Shown: positions 1 to 13,284, counted from the first letter of the stretch. The stretch: 64,000 nt of DNA from Calycina herbarum (GCA_001414485.1 LLEY01000056.1:308738-372737), one strand, 5' to 3'. Translations and numbers: made by a program. Notes: a model not told the origin generated them from the sequence alone.

Positions 1-1330
1 GGTTATAATTAGTATATAAAAGGGAAACTATAGGTTCCTAGCTTATACGTAAAGGAATTCGTATAGAAATACTATACTACGCTTACTTACAGTTACTAAG
101 GAATTCGTAGAACCCTCTAGAGAATAAGACAATACTACTATATTAATCAGTTATCCGCGATAGTTAAGGAAGTAATAGTAGAATATAATACCTATACTAG
201 GAATAAGGCTTCCTACTATACTCCTTATAAATAGATAAACACTACTCTAATACTATAAATACCTTAGAAATCAATATTTATAAATTTTATTATTAAATTA
301 CTAAAATCTAAAGATCCGATAATAGAAGTTAAATATAACACGATCCTAGTTATTATAGAACGTCTTATAAAGTATATAATTCTAATAGTATATATAGAAT
401 CAAGTATAGCTAAGGAATTAGCATTTACGTTCCTTAGAGAAGTAGTCTTAAGATATAGACTACCTAAAGAAATACTCTTAGATAGAGATAAACTCTTTAC
501 CTCGAAATTCTAGATCGCTCTTATAAAGCAATTAGATACAAAGAGGAAGCTATCTACAGCTTTTTACCCTTAAATAAATAGAGGAAATAAACAGATAAAT
601 CAAGTAGTTAAAACATACCTTTATTATTATATAAACTACTAGTAAGATAACTAGGTAGAACTACTACTCTTAGCATAGTTTACTTATAATAGTTTAGTAA
701 TAAAAACAACACTTGTTATACTATTCTATACTAATTTTAGGTATAAATTAACAACGTATTAAGAACCACTGTCTATAACTATTAATAACTAACTTACTCA
801 TATTCAGGTCTCGAAAATCAAAAGTCTATATAAGGAACTTATAGAGAACCTGTAATTTGTAGTAGAAAGGAACACGTACTACTATAACAAACGACGTAGT
901 TAAGAGCTAACGCTAAAAGAGAGGGATAAAGTCTACTTAGTATAAAAAAACATCGATATAAAGAGACTAAGTAATAAACTAGATTATAAAAAACTTAGAC
1001 TATTTAAAATCAAACGAGTTAAAAGACCTTTAAATTATAAATTAGTATTACTAAAGATAATAAACATCTACCTAGTATTCTATATATCCTTACTCGAACT
1101 AGCACTACTAAGAGCACTACTAGCTCTAATTATAGAAATTTAACTAGTTAATCTAAACGCTAAATATAAAGTTAAAAGGATTCTTAACTATAAGATTATT
1201 AGAGGTAAGATTAAGTATTTAATTAAATAGTTAGATTACCTATACTTAGAAAACACTTAAGAGCCTAGAAGCAGTCTTAATCATTACTTAGTAGAACTTT
1301 AGGAGTTCTACTAACGAAACCTAAGTTTAC
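1..1330 (+). mobile_element. Ty3/gypsy chromovirus (gypsy-1), 3' end of pol: integrase and chromodomain, RIP-degraded
   Basis: Read through its stops, the + strand gives the C-terminal half of a fungal Ty3/gypsy integrase. Around 430-600 it reads FLREVVLRYRLPKEILLDRD, then LFTSKF and KRKLSTAFYP, the usual integrase core block; the GPF/Y-like segment (KLDYKKLRLFKIKRV) lies near 970-1020. From about 1145 to 1330 a chromodomain-like stretch reads YKVKRILNYKI, then IKYLIK and ENT-EPRSSLN, matching the EVEEILD...YLVKWKGY...TWEP pattern of chromoviruses. Stops fall where Gln or Trp is expected, as RIP produces. Reverse transcriptase would lie to the left, outside the window. Its 3' LTR is at 1973-2418. 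Confidence 0.85.
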
Positions 1331-1399
1331 CTATATCTCGTAGTTTAAAGGAAAGGCTTTAAGGAAGGCTAGGTTAAGACCTATCTTAGATTAGGAACC

Positions 1400-1820
1400 G
1401 ATAGGAATAGGCGGGGCTACTAGATAAGCAACCTCCGCCTCTCGCTGTTCTTTTTCCTTTCTCTCTTTTTCCTCTTTCTCTTTCTTTTCTACCTCCTTAG
1501 CAGCGTCGAGTTTATTAAGAAAACAAAGACCTTAATAAGACATTTCACACTACCTTTCTTTTAGAAAGGCCTTCTACTTTCACAACTGTAGAATCCTTAC
1601 TATTACCTCCTCCTCCTCTCTCTCTAGCTTCTCCTCTTGTTTTTCGATAGAGGCCTAGTCGCTAGCGCAGGGAACGTTTTTCTCCTAGGTATTATCGGTC
1701 CTATTATATTTTAGCTTCGACTAAACGTATTTAGAACATTATAAGGATTAAGAGGAATCTATAAAACATCTACGCTTTTAGGAAGCGTAGTAAGAGCATA
1801 GTAATATTTCGTTATAAACT
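1400..1820 (-). pseudogene. Antisense coiled-coil ORF between pol and the 3' LTR of gypsy-1 (RIP-degraded)
   Basis: Between the chromodomain and the polypurine tract there are about 600 bases that are not pol. On the - strand they read as a strongly charged helix: ASIEKQEEKLEREEEEV, then LDAAKEVEKKEKEEKERKEK, broken by a few stops at positions expected for Gln or Trp. On the + strand the same stretch is a pyrimidine run (CTCTTTTTCCTC type). The Glu/Lys heptad-like pattern points to a coiled coil. Its position and opposite orientation suggest an accessory antisense frame of the retrotransposon rather than a host gene. I cannot name the family. Start and stop are not fixed because of RIP stops; 1440-1660 is the clearest part. 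Confidence 0.5.
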
Positions 1821-1925
1821 ATTTTAATACTTTTTATAAGAAGTATACGTTCTTCTTTCTTCTTTCGTATAAGATAGAATATAATAGAAAGGAAAAGATA
1901 CTACTAGTACCTTAACCGAGTTCCT

Positions 1926-2418
1926 TAGCTTATACTTAAGCGTAAGGACACGCTAGGCTAAGAAGAGGATAGTGTCACGAATCACGTTATACGTAGTAAG
2001 TAGTCTAGACAGCGCTCTAATAGAATAAGACATAATATCTAGGAAATAGAAGGTAGTATAAGAGGGAATTAGTAATATAAAAGGTATTTAGATATTCTAG
2101 GATCTCACTATTAGATAACTGTTAGAGGTTACGTAATAGATCCTATTAGATCCTATAAGGGATCTAGAGGGATCCAGGGATCTAGGCTAGTATAGGATCC
2201 AGGTGACACGAAGGGTTCTATATATACTAGCACGTCTACCACCTAGATAGGAGCTTCGTACTCAACTTTAGTTATTAATCTTATTATCTTATTTAACATC
2301 TTTAATATAAGTAACGAGTTCACTTCCAAGTGAACAACCCGGCGTATTTATACTTCTTACTATATACCAACCTTCGAGACTTAGTTACCTTTGTTTAGTT
2401 CGTTTGAGTTTCGTTACA
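1926..2418 (+). repeat. gypsy-1 polypurine tract and 3' LTR (LTR 1973-2418, 446 bp)
   Basis: A purine tract (AGAAGAGGATAG, about 1961-1972) precedes an LTR starting TGTCACGAATCACG and ending TTTCGTTACA, with the TG...CA ends of retrotransposon LTRs. The same sequence recurs at 53226-53671 (also 446 bp, same tract before it), 35294-35755 (solo, with target duplication), about 36770-37326 (broken) and 55024-55514 (inverted). This copy keeps its TG and CA ends, while most others have TA through RIP. It is most simply the 3' LTR of the pol segment at 1-1330. Confidence 0.85.
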
Positions 2419-5400
2419 TCGATCTCTTATAAGCTAGTAGAGAATACTTCGTTATCGCGCTTTTAAAGATTAAGTTTAAAAGCGACAGCTTTAATATAGT
2501 AGATATTAATAAGAAAGTCTTCCGTAGATCTATAAGTATTCGTAAGCGAGCTTATAGCCGCTTTATAGTCTATAGCTAAACGTTTTCCTAAGAAGAATCG
2601 ACGACGTTACTAGTAGTTAGAAATAAGGACTTATATTCTATTCTAGACAGAGATAAGGTTTTATTAAAAGCTTTTATCTAGAATTTTCTTAAGAGTAACT
2701 AGTAGCGAGGCTTAGTACTAGCTTCGAGGTAGTATCGAATAGATTAATATAGGTTTCTCTATAGTATTCTAGCGGAGATCGCGGTTCTTTATATTCTTCT
2801 AAGCCTAGAAGTCTAGCGAGAAGATAGTTATCGATTCCTTAGTAATAGATACTAAGTAATCGAATTAACGAACTAGGGAAAGAGATTCTAGCTACTTAAT
2901 TTTATAACTATAGACTACTAATTTTACGCTTATATTTATAAGCTAGTAATAGCTAATAATAATATCGTATTCGCTAATATTAGTAATTAGAAAGAGTATA
3001 TTAGTAAACTATCGTCTGTCGATACTTAGTATTAAGCGAATAATATAAGTAATCGCTAGTTCTTTATATCTATTAAACTTTATAATTAATATTATATACG
3101 ATAGCTCTTCCGTAGTCTATCTATAATATTAACTTAACTAGTTAGCTAAAGCTATATTAATAAATAACTATTTATTCGCTTTAGTATTAATAAGTCTAGT
3201 AGTATTAAAAGTATATCTATTCTTAATTAAAGTATACGTAGTTATAAAAGCCTTTCTATCTATTATATAACTTAGATTAAGAGGTTAAGATCTAAGTTTA
3301 TTTTACTCTAAAGAGGAGACTTACTTTAGAGCTATTCTTTTCCCGAGTTCTTATAAACGAGTTTCTTATTATTCGATTCTTCGTTAGACGCTTATAAGCT
3401 ATAAGAGTCTATAAGCGAGCTTTCGTCTTCTTCTAGTAGCTTAATAGCTATAGAGGGTTTTTAAGAAAGAGGGTATTTACTTACGTAATATCTAGTTTCG
3501 TTGTAATTATAATAAATAACGTCTACTATATCTCTAGTAGAAGTCGTACTCTTATAAGCGAGGAAAGAGGCCTTATAGTCTATAGCTAGAGAGTAATAGA
3601 CTAGGCTTTAAGTTAGTAGATAGCTAATAGTAGTATAGAGAGCTAGAAGTTAGTAAGCTAATCCGTAGACAGTAGAGAGGCCTTTTATAAGTTAGTAACG
3701 ATTATAATAAGCTATAAAGCGTTCTTTGATTATTACTCTGTCTTAGTATACTAAGTAGCAACGGTTATATAATAGGTTAAAGATTATTAAAGTAGTATAG
3801 ATTAGTAAGATACTTACTTAAAGCGCTAGCGTAAGCTTCTAGTATAAGTTCTCTAACTACTTACTTAATAGAATATAAGCCTTAGTTATAAGACTTAAAA
3901 AGATTATTTTAAAACTAGTAAAAGTCTTGTCTTCTTATATTAAGACTTTATAAAAGGCTTTATAGACTTCTATAGCTTTGTTACTATTTATAAACAGAGT
4001 ATCTAGATATATAATTATCTTAGTAATATCTATAAACGAGGTAGAAGAGCTAAAGTCTATTTATAACTCGAGGTACTCTTATACTACTCTAGAAGTAGCT
4101 AGGAAGATAAACGTAAGCTTATCTTATTCGTTCTTAAAAACGTTCTTTCTTATTTTACTAGCTAGGATAATCCGCTGGGCCTTATATAATAGAGAGATAC
4201 TGTTCTTAAGTTTCTCGCTATCTTAGAACTTATAAGTAGAGCTGTCGAAGTTATATTAGAAACGGGAGAAGTTAGCTATACCTTTCTAAAGCAACTACGA
4301 GAACTCTCAGCTAGAGAGAGAGTTGTCTAGGTAGTTGTTATAGTCTAGAAGTGCTTTTAATAACTAGATCTTAGCTTATAAACAAGCGTTTTCGTCTATT
4401 AGAAGCTTGTTAATCGTAGAAGAGACTAGGGTACTATCTATCTAGAGAGGCTTAGTTCTTAATAAACTAGTAGATATCTTTCCTTTTCCGCTCTTATTAC
4501 TAGGAGTAGCTTCGGCTATTATATTCGTAGAGAAGGAAGGAAGGAAGGAAGAGAAGGTTATAAAAAGATTATATAGACTGTTATAAGCGTGTCTTTTAAG
4601 AAGATAAGTTATTATAAACGTAGAGATACTTAAGAGATCTGTTTATAAAAAGAGAGTACTATCATAAATAGAGAAGAAGGAATATTATAATTATACTATT
4701 ACGAGTATAAGATCTTCTAGCTATTATAAGCGTAGAATCCGTTTAATATTATAATTCTTCGTAGAGAGTAAAAAGAGTTAAGCTTTAAATAATATTATAA
4801 TCTATAACTAAAGATAAAGATATAAGAGTATATATATATAAATTCGAGAATTTAAAGCTATAGTTCTATCTATAAGAGTAACGCGGTATATATACTTAGA
4901 GGAAAGAGGTTACTTAGTAACTATAAGACTTATTATTCTAGCGTCGTTATTCTAGTATATTCTTATTACCGAGGTAATTACTAAAGTAGTTACTAAGATT
5001 ATATATATTCTTCTAGGTTATAAACTAGTGCTATAATAATTTACACTATATCTCGAGCCTCTTATAACGCTCTCTAGCTCTCTATCGTTCTCTCTATCTT
5101 AAATATAAGATCCTTTTACTATATCTAAAGGTTTCCTAATCTCCGCGGCTTTCGATAGCTTTTTAAGTAACTAAGAAGACTGAAATTCTATAGACAGCTG
5201 TCGACGAAACGACTTTATATATATTCTTCTAGAACGTCTTTAAATAAAGTTAGAGATTATAGTTAGAGTATTAAAGAAGGTGGAATAGTCTTTTAAGGAT
5301 TTTATTCAAAGCTAGGTAGTAGATAGAGAAGAATCGACTAGAACTATTACTACGGGTTTCTAGCTAAAGAAACGATATACTTATATTTGTTAACGTTGCT

Positions 5401-5900
5401 ATACTTTAGAAGTAGCTCTTTAAAATAAGTCTATTTAGTAATTTAATTCCTCTAATACTTATAGATCTACTATCTTTACTAAACTCGAAAAGCTAGTTAA
5501 TAATTCTATATATTTTAGTAAGTTTAACTCTACTAGCTCTTTAGAGAAGATTAATTTCACGAATACCTTTATAGATATTAATCTCTATACTCTAACTTAG
5601 ATAGTACTCTTAACTAACCTTCTCTTCTTTTATCGAAAGTATTATATAAGTTATAACTCTACTACTAATACTAAGAAAGTTAAGTAGAGAAATATATTAA
5701 TTCTTAAGTTATAAAGTTAAGAGATAAGTAGTTTCTACTCTTTCTAATTTTAGAATTTATTATATATATAAGATAGTAAATACGTTAATAAAGAAGGTTA
5801 AAGTTTAAGCTAAAGTATATTAGTATCTTTATTCTTTTTCCTTTCTAGTCTTATTAAAACTAGGTTAAAATATATATATAAAATAGAGAATATAATTCTT
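2419..5900 (-). mobile_element. Reverse-strand retroelement relic: gag-like region with zinc knuckle, then protease-like region
   Basis: On the - strand the stretch reads as a degraded gag followed (leftwards) by a protease-like region. A CCHC-knuckle remnant sits near 3470-3550 (VIYYNYNETRYYVSKYPL), where RIP has turned the cysteines to tyrosine. Upstream of it (4200-4580) there is a charged, Ser-rich stretch of the kind found in gag proteins (STLVSSTINKLLIDENACL). The copy is cut at 2418 by the gypsy-1 LTR, so its reverse transcriptase would be beyond the window. The right boundary, about 5900, is uncertain. Short ORFs here, such as 3978-4226, run against or across these frames and look like chance. 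Confidence 0.5.
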
Positions 5901-6400
5901 TTACTAAAGTCTCTAGTTTTTTAAATAATATAATTAATACTAAGTTTAATACTAATAAGTAATTCTAGTATTAATATAATATCTTAGAGCTTATTTCTTT
6001 ATTAGTTTATCTTTTTTTATTTTTCTATTCTTGTTTTTTTTCTATATTTATTTTACTAACTAACTTATATATTCTAGAGACTCTTACTTTATCTTAGTCG
6101 CGATTCTTAGATATTCTAGAATTATAATTATTAGTTTAACTTAGTAGTTAATAGCTTAATATAAAAAGAGTATATTATTATTATAACTATCGTTGATATA
6201 TACTAAGTATAAGCTATACTCGGTTCTACTTAAATACCTACTCTTCTTATTAAGCGAGAAGAGTACGTAGAAGTACTAACTACTTATATATACTAATACT
6301 AGTACTTCTTTAAAGTCGGTAGAAGTAGTACTCTAAAAATTATTAAAAATCTGTCTTATTCTCTCTAACTAGATATAGTACTTAGTTCTATAACCTAGGT
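5901..6400. other. AT-rich spacer left of the copia relic
   Basis: Pyrimidine runs and TA-rich sequence with no frame I can recognise. By position it could contain the 3' untranslated part and LTR of the reverse-strand copia relic, but I found no partner repeat in the window. Confidence 0.3.
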
Positions 6401-8310
6401 TACTTCTTATTTCGTTCTACTTATTCTATAACTCTTATATATAGCTTATTTATATCGATTAGCCTTTAGAGAGCGTTGTAATAGCTTCTTTTTATTATAG
6501 TATCTATAGAGTTACTTTTACTATCTATCTACTTAATCTCGTTAATCTCTCTTAGCTTATATATCTCTCTTAAGTATATAACGTTAATTATTAGACGCTT
6601 CTTTTTAGTAGTTTCTAATTTAGCTATATACTTGTAAATAGACTACGAGTTAGTATATATAATAAGAGAGATTTTAAAGAAAAGAATACTTTCTAAGGTT
6701 AATTTAATAGAAGTAGTAGTATTAAAGCCAGAGCTTATAGTATATAATTCTAAGACTAAAATACTACGAGTTATATACTTATACTTAGTAGAAGACTAAT
6801 ATAGAATATTAGTATTATTATCTTTATTTATAAGTATAATTATATATCTAATTTAAGACGACAGGTTCTTATTACTTATAAAAGATCTATCTATAAAGAT
6901 ATAGAGTTTAAGCGAGTCCTTATCTAATTTAACGTATATAAGACCTCTTATAATATTATCGATTTACTACTAAATACGTTTATTAAAGAGGTTAATATCG
7001 TTCTTCTATAGATCGGTTATCTAAGCGACGTAGACTAGATTAAATATAGCTTCTAGTTATAATATAGTTACTAGATATACCTCTCGAGCTCTCTAGGTAA
7101 CGTATTAATCTTTAGTAGATACTATATAGAATAATCCCTTCGTATTAACGGTTTTAGCTAGCGACTTCTATACTAAGTTTAGATTCTTAGCGTAGTTCTA
7201 GGAAAGCGATATTAAGCTGTCTTAATACTTAGTAATAAGGCCTCTATTAAACTTAATTAGATAACCTATTATAAGTTGTTCTCTTTCCTTAGACGAGAAG
7301 CCGGCTTTCTTAATTACTTATTCTTCCTTAGTAAGAAAGACGTTGTTTATAAGTATAAGAGTATCGTTAGTTTAAAGTCTTATTATATTAAAAGAGTTGA
7401 TTTCTTTAGTATATAAAAGGTAGAGGTCGAAAGTAGATTAGAGTATAGAAAGCTTGTCTATATAGTACTTCTGATATATTATAAACTAGTAGTTACTAGC
7501 TTCTAAGATATTATATAAAAGCTTAATTACTTTAAAGAATAAACCCTTCTACTATATATATCTCTTTAGCGGACGTATAAAGAACTTCCGATTTAGTTCT
7601 ATTATAGATTAAGTATATACTTATATAATATCTTAACTTTATACTTAAAGTTCTAGAAAGATAGTTATTAGTACTATTATTATTCTTTAACTAACTCTTT
7701 AGATAGTAGAAGCTTAAGTAAGTACTAGTAACTTTCTAGTATTATTATATACTTAAATTACTAGTCTTAACTTTGTAAAAGCAAGTACTATACTCTTAAG
7801 CTTAATATTATTAACGAATTAGAATCTAAAGATTCTAATATCTAAAGATAGTTCTTCTTAGATAATTATCTTAAATACGTTATAGTCTATAAGACTGTTT
7901 ATTTTCTTTTAGCGTAACTCGACGTAAATTATACTATGATTAGCTATAAATACTTTAATATTATAGTTGTCTTTTATAAAGAAGATAAAGATCTCGATAT
8001 TAGTTAAAGTAACGTATTCCTTAGTATTATTATCTAAGGCCTCGACGTCTATCTCTTATATTAGAGTATTAGAAGACTAGTATAGCCTTAGATACTTTCG
8101 TAGTCTTTCTTATCTACGTTTTTATTATAAACTTAATATCTAGTTCAAAAGTAGATCTCGATTCGATAGTAATTCTAGTAGATCTATATAAGTATTCTAA
8201 CGTTAGAGTTAGTAACAGGTTTGAGATTAAACTAGAGGTTTCTAGTTATAAGTTTATAAGTATAGTTAAGCCTTCTCGTCGTCTAAATATTAACAGACGT
8301 TTTTATAATA
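6400..8310 (-). mobile_element. Ty1/copia retrotransposon relic: reverse transcriptase and RNase H (3' part of pol)
   Basis: Translating the - strand through stops gives a copia-type RVT_2 reverse transcriptase followed by RNase H. Marks include RIFRF-FVNNIKLK and LRLVI-VYNNTRKLLVLT (about 7700-7860), TNDTLILINNVF (about 7320-7370), the RNase H block SSTKYKYITRSILVLELYTI (about 6720-6790) and YTNS-SIYKYIAKLETTKKKR (about 6590-6650), and the tail REINEIK-IDSKSNSID (about 6480-6560). Order on the - strand is RT then RNase H, as in copia. Integrase and gag are missing because the copy is cut at about 8310 by the left LTR of gypsy-2; I could not recognise the continuation beyond 16776. Confidence 0.75.
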
Positions 8311-8599
8311 TATATAAGAGTTTTTAATTTAGTAAATAAGCTTGCTTTTAAGCTCGCTTCTAAGTGGCCTACTAAGCGAGATTACGAATATCGCGGATAT
8401 ATTCTTCTATAGATATATAAATAGCTAAGAAAGAGCTTCTCTCTTTCTTCCTTCTTTGCGAATAATCTATTTCTTAATCTTAACTATAATATATTATTCG
8501 CCTTTTTTTACTTATATAACGTATATATCGTTGCTATATCTACTGCTTTTAAAACATCTTTCTCTTCGCTATTATCTACCGCTCTTATACTTACTCTTA

Positions 8600-9780
8600 C
8601 CTCGAATCTATTATACTCTAATTTACTATCTAAGAACTCTAAGCTACTATTAATAATAGTATACTTAGAGCCTTTATTAATAAGAACGAAGAAACCTTCT
8701 TATAAAGCTTATAAGACCTACTCTCGCTTTATAACTAGACTACTATCGACAAAGACACTATAGAGTAAGTACTATACGTTGCTAAAGTAGATACTCTACG
8801 AGAAGCTAATAAGTATAATCGATAAGCTACTGAATTTAACAACTGTATTATAACTCTTAATAATAAGAACCAACGTCTCTAGTAGACTGCTTCTATAGCT
8901 ACTTCTATAAGTAACTCTTAAATTAAGAAATTACTCTAGATTTACTAAAACCTCTCTACTCTACTTATTCGATCCGTCTCTTATACTAACCTAGCTAAGT
9001 TTAGTAGTAGCTACTAATCTATTACTAAGCTATAATTATATATTATTAATCTTAAATTTAAGCTTCGTAGTAACTCTAACTAGTTTCTTACTAAATTAGA
9101 GTAAATAACTTATATCTTATTAACTCTAGAAAGAGAGATATATAAGTATATTAACCTCTACCTTAATAACGCTAGCAAATTCACTATAATAAACTTAGTA
9201 GAAGGTATATTAGACGTTCTATATAATACGTTTAGTAATAAGTTTAGCTATAAGAAAGCTTAGTAAAAGTTTTAAAAAGAAAAGCAGAGCTACTAATTAG
9301 CTTCTAAATTCCTCTTCTTCTACTTATTATTAGCTAAGCCGTTTATAGTACTTAGTACTTTAAGAACAGCTTTAGCTCTACTACTACTCTAATTACCTCG
9401 GCTTCGACTACTTTACTCTCTAACTTTAAAGTAATAGATCTTAATACTTTAAAAGTTAATATTTTAAAAGTCGGAGAAAAGTACGTCTAGACTTAGAAAG
9501 ACGTCGAGAATAAGACCTAGGCTACGACTCTTAAGATAAAGACTACTTATAGAAAGTTCTAAGTAGAGAATAAGCTCTATTACTACTACGATAATACGAT
9601 ATATAGTCTTCTAGATTACGCTAAGCTAAAGAAAGCCTACTACTAGAAAGAGGAAAAGATAAAGAACGTAGACGAGGTTAAGAGAAAAGCCTAGTCTCTA
9701 TTAATAGTTACTACTAGAGACGTAGAAATCAGAAGAAAGCTTTAACGTTGTTATTACTAGAGGAAAAGTAGAAAGAAGAT
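8600..9780 (+). pseudogene. gypsy-2 gag remnant with RIP-altered zinc knuckle
   Basis: The frame reads as a retrotransposon gag. The stretch around 9120-9300 (LERDIYKYINLYL, FTIINLVEGILDVLYNTF) resembles the retrotrans_gag core, where a long helix is followed by a QxFxNK/FGDP-like segment. Near 9540-9660 the remnant LYYYYDNTIYSLLDY corresponds to a CxxCx4Hx4C knuckle in which Cys codons (TGC/TGT) became Tyr (TAC/TAT), the signature of G-to-A mutation on this strand. Many Gln and Trp positions are stops. No functional product is possible. Confidence 0.6.
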
Positions 9781-9789
9781 ATAATAGAG

Positions 9790-11960
9790 GTTTCTTATAA
9801 ATTAGTTAGTATTAATAATATAAAGTCCTTTACTATCTACTTTATACTTAACTCTAGCGCTTTAGCTAAAGCTTTTAGTAATTCTAATTATATATAGTAA
9901 AATAACTTTACTTTTAAACCTTTAGTAAAGCCTCGCCGTCTTTATATAGCTAATAGATCGTCTTCGTTAGTAGGTAACCTTATCTACTTTATTACTCTTA
10001 ACTTATATATAAACTAGTATATTAACTACTAGTAACGCTTTTATATTACTAAGCTTAGCTCTTATAAGATTATACTTAAGAAGCTTTAGCTTATAAAATA
10101 TAACTCTTTAATCGACTAGAGAAATAATACTTTATAGTTTAATCAAAGCTATAAATACTATATAAAAAAGAATAAAGTACTAGTCTACGGTTATACGAAA
10201 GCTATAAAAGATATTCTAAAAATAATTAATATAGTAGTATTTTATACTTATATTAAGTAGTAAGACGTAGAAGTATTCTTCTTATTACTATATAAAATTA
10301 ACTAAAGACTAAAAGAGCTTACTAGTTAGTAATATCTTAATCCGCTAGTACTAGTACTAGCTAAGTCCTAAATAGATAACAGTCTTACTAGTTACAAGTG
10401 TATAAAAAAAGAGCTCTATCTTAAGAAAGAAGTATACTAGTAGTTCTAGTATTACTAGAAAGTAGCTAAGCTATATCTTTAAGAAGTCTCGCTTAGTAAT
10501 ATCTAGAAGAGCTTTAATAAATATAATAATCTAAAGACTATTAACCTAGTCTCTTTACTACCTTAGTAGTACTATCGACACCTTCTACTTTTCTAGCTAT
10601 AAGTAGTAGACGAGTTACTCTCTTACTAGGACTACGATCTCTATATTAAACTAAAACCAGGAATAAAAGCATTTTATAACCTACTATATAATATATCCGT
10701 CGAGGAATTAGAAGTCTTATATAAATACCTAAAAGAGTAACTTAATAAGAGCTTTATAAGAGCTAGTACATTACTAGCAGCGTCGTCTATACTATTTACT
10801 AAGAAGCTAGGAGAAGGCCTACGCTTTTATATAGACTATAGACAGCTTAATAATATTATAATTAAGAATCGATACCTGATTCCTTATATCTAAAAGACTC
10901 TTTAGAGATTAAGTATAACTAAGTATTATACTAAGTTAGACGTTGTTATAGCGTTTAACTATATTAGAATATAAGAGAGAGATAAGTAGCTTATAGTATT
11001 TAATACTTAGTATAGCCTTTTTAAGTCGTTATACTATTTAGCTTAACTAACGTACTTATAATATTCTAAGCTAGGATTAACAAAGTCTTATACCTCTTTT
11101 TAAATATCTTCTATATAGTATATCTTAATAATATTCTTATCTTTTTAGACGACCTACTCTCTTACTACTAGTACGTATACTAAGTCTTTAATATTCTTTA
11201 AAAAGCTAGCCTCTATCTAGATATTAAGAAGTACGAATTTAAAACCTAAGAAGTTTAATACTTTAATATAATTATCTTTATAAATAGAGTAAAAATAGAC
11301 TTTAAGAAAGTCTCTATAATCGTTTAGTAGAAAGTATCTTTAAATCTTAAAAACCTCTAAGCTTTCCTAGGTTTTATAAACTTTTACCGCCGCTTTATTA
11401 AAAACTTCTCTAAGATAGTTAAGCTACGAAATCGTCTGTCTAAGTTAAATATACTCTAGGAATAGACTAAAGAATATACTAGAGCTTTTAAGACTTTTAA
11501 GTTAGTATTTATATTAGTATCTATATTATACTATTTTAATCTTATAAAAGAAGTCGTCTTAGAATATAACTCTTTAGACTACGTCTTAGCTAGTATTCTT
11601 TTATAATACTACGACAGCGTTCTTTACTCTATAGTATTTATATTTAGAGTCTTCGACTCTACGGAATATAATTACAAAATCTACGATAAAGAGCTACTTA
11701 CTATAGTACGTTCCTTCGAGTCTTAGTACTCTGAATTAGTAAGTACTATCTACTCCGTCTTAGTTATTACCGATTACTCGAACCTAAAGTACTTTATAAC
11801 TATAAAACAACTTACTCGCCGCTAAGTACGTTAGAGCGAATTCCTTTTTAAATTCGACTTTATTATAAAACTAGTACCTAGTAGAAAGAATACGAAGTTA
11901 GACTCGCTTACTCGTCGTTCTTAAGACCTTCTATTTCTTCTAGACAACCTACGTATATTG
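9790..11960 (+). pseudogene. gypsy-2 pol remnant: aspartic protease, reverse transcriptase, RNase H
   Basis: The protease region is at about 9830-10150 and ends with the conserved KYNSLIDXRN block (about 10090-10120). Reverse transcriptase follows at about 10570-11200: KPGIKAFYNLLYNISVEELEVL-like, then SFIRASTLLAASSI, LRFYIDYRQLNNIIIKNRY, KYYTKLDVVIAFNYIRI and the catalytic block LDDLL (near 11145, corresponding to YLDDILIYS). RNase H is at about 11500-11940, with TLYYFNLIKEVVLEYNSLDY, YKIYDKELLTIVRSFES and TDYSNLKYFITIKQLTRR. Domain order and spacing fit Ty3/gypsy exactly. RIP stops at Gln and Trp positions inactivate it. Confidence 0.8.
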
Positions 11961-12141
11961 TATTAATAATAGTTACTTCTAAAGCCTTAGAATTTAGACT
12001 CTATTATTCGCTTAGTACTTCTAGTAGAGAAACTAGACACTGAATCTAACGATTATACTTTAACTAGGATATTAGAAGAGAGCTATAAAGAGAACTCTTT
12101 TTAGAAGAGAACTTTTGAAGAAATAAATAGAGAGAACTATA

Positions 12142-13284
12142 ACGTGTTTTATAAGCGAGTTAGCTATATAAGCGAGCTAGCTACTTTTCTAAATAACTTA
12201 TTTTTAAATATAAATTACTTAATACTAGAATAAGCTATTATATTATATAAGATACTATAAGATTATTTAGAGTCGTTACTATCTTTAGTATCTACTATTT
12301 CTACTTAATAAGTACGAGAATTATATATAATTTTACTATAACGTCTATAGTACCTCTCTGCTTAAATCTTCTTTTTTATCTCTCTACTACTCTTCTAATT
12401 ACTATTTTCTATAGAAGTAATTAAACTAATTACCTTCTCTACTATTAATATCTCTTAACTCTGAATATATTTCCTTTTATAACTCTTACGCTTAGTTACC
12501 TCGCGAAGATCTATGATTTCTTTCTATATTAATACTATTATCTAATCTATTATATTAACTTCTTAAATAACTATAACCTATTCGCGATTATCTAGCTAAA
12601 CTTTTTTACGTCTTCTATATATCTCTAAACTTATAATAATAAGCTAAGATAATATAACATCTATTATAAAACTAGTCTCGTCGAAATTATATATATCCTC
12701 GTCTATAATACTATATTTATTCTTAAATAACTATATAAGTATAAACTATAGACTAATAATTCGCGGAGCTTTAGTTAAAGCTTGCTAATAATTATAAGAA
12801 CGACTCTATCGAGTTTTTAGCTTAGATATACGCTGAATAAAGTTATCTAGCTAGTTCCTATCTACAGGCTATCTATCGCGCTTCTTTAGTAAGTTATTAG
12901 CTATATCTCGTACTATATCCTTTATAGGCGAAAACTCTCTCGAATTCTACTTTAATATATACCTAATTATCGCCTCCTTCTCTAGCTTCGTAAGTTTCTT
13001 TGAATTAAGCTTATAATCGTATCTTAGTTAGATTCTAGCGTATTAGCTTAAAATAGTAGATCGAGGGGTATTATAAGCCTTCGCAGCGCTTTGTTAGATA
13101 ATTAACACGTCGTTTTCAAGTACTTAGATAGCTAAGTTAATCTTGTTTTCGTTAGAAGATATTTAGACGTTATTTAGTAGAGATAATATAACTAGAAGGT
13201 AATAATTATTATAAAGTTTAAAAAGTAGCTAGCTCGCTTATATAGCTAGCTCGCTTATATAGCTAGCTCGCTTATAAAACACGT
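12142..13284 (-). mobile_element. pogo/Fot1-like DNA transposon A, internally deleted (1143 bp)
   Basis: The ends are inverted repeats starting ACGTG, followed on both sides by repeated copies of TATAAGCGAG/TAGCTA-type boxes, and the element is flanked by TA on both sides (12140-12141 and 13285-13286). On the - strand the right part encodes the helix-turn-helix region of a fungal pogo transposase (INLAIQVLENDVLIIQQSAAK, AYNTPRSTI), and the middle keeps the first part of the DDE domain. At 1143 bp against about 1860 bp for full copies, the distal DDE part is missing. It sits inside gypsy-2, between RNase H and integrase. Confidence 0.8.

Noticed and set aside
3978..4226. 82-codon + frame
   Set aside because: Lies in a RIP-degraded retroelement that reads on the other strand; composition-driven, no domain.
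8456..8653. 65-codon + frame rich in Leu, Ile and Tyr
   Set aside because: Starts inside the gypsy-2 LTR; Tyr/Ile/Leu richness is what RIP sequence encodes by chance, not a membrane protein.
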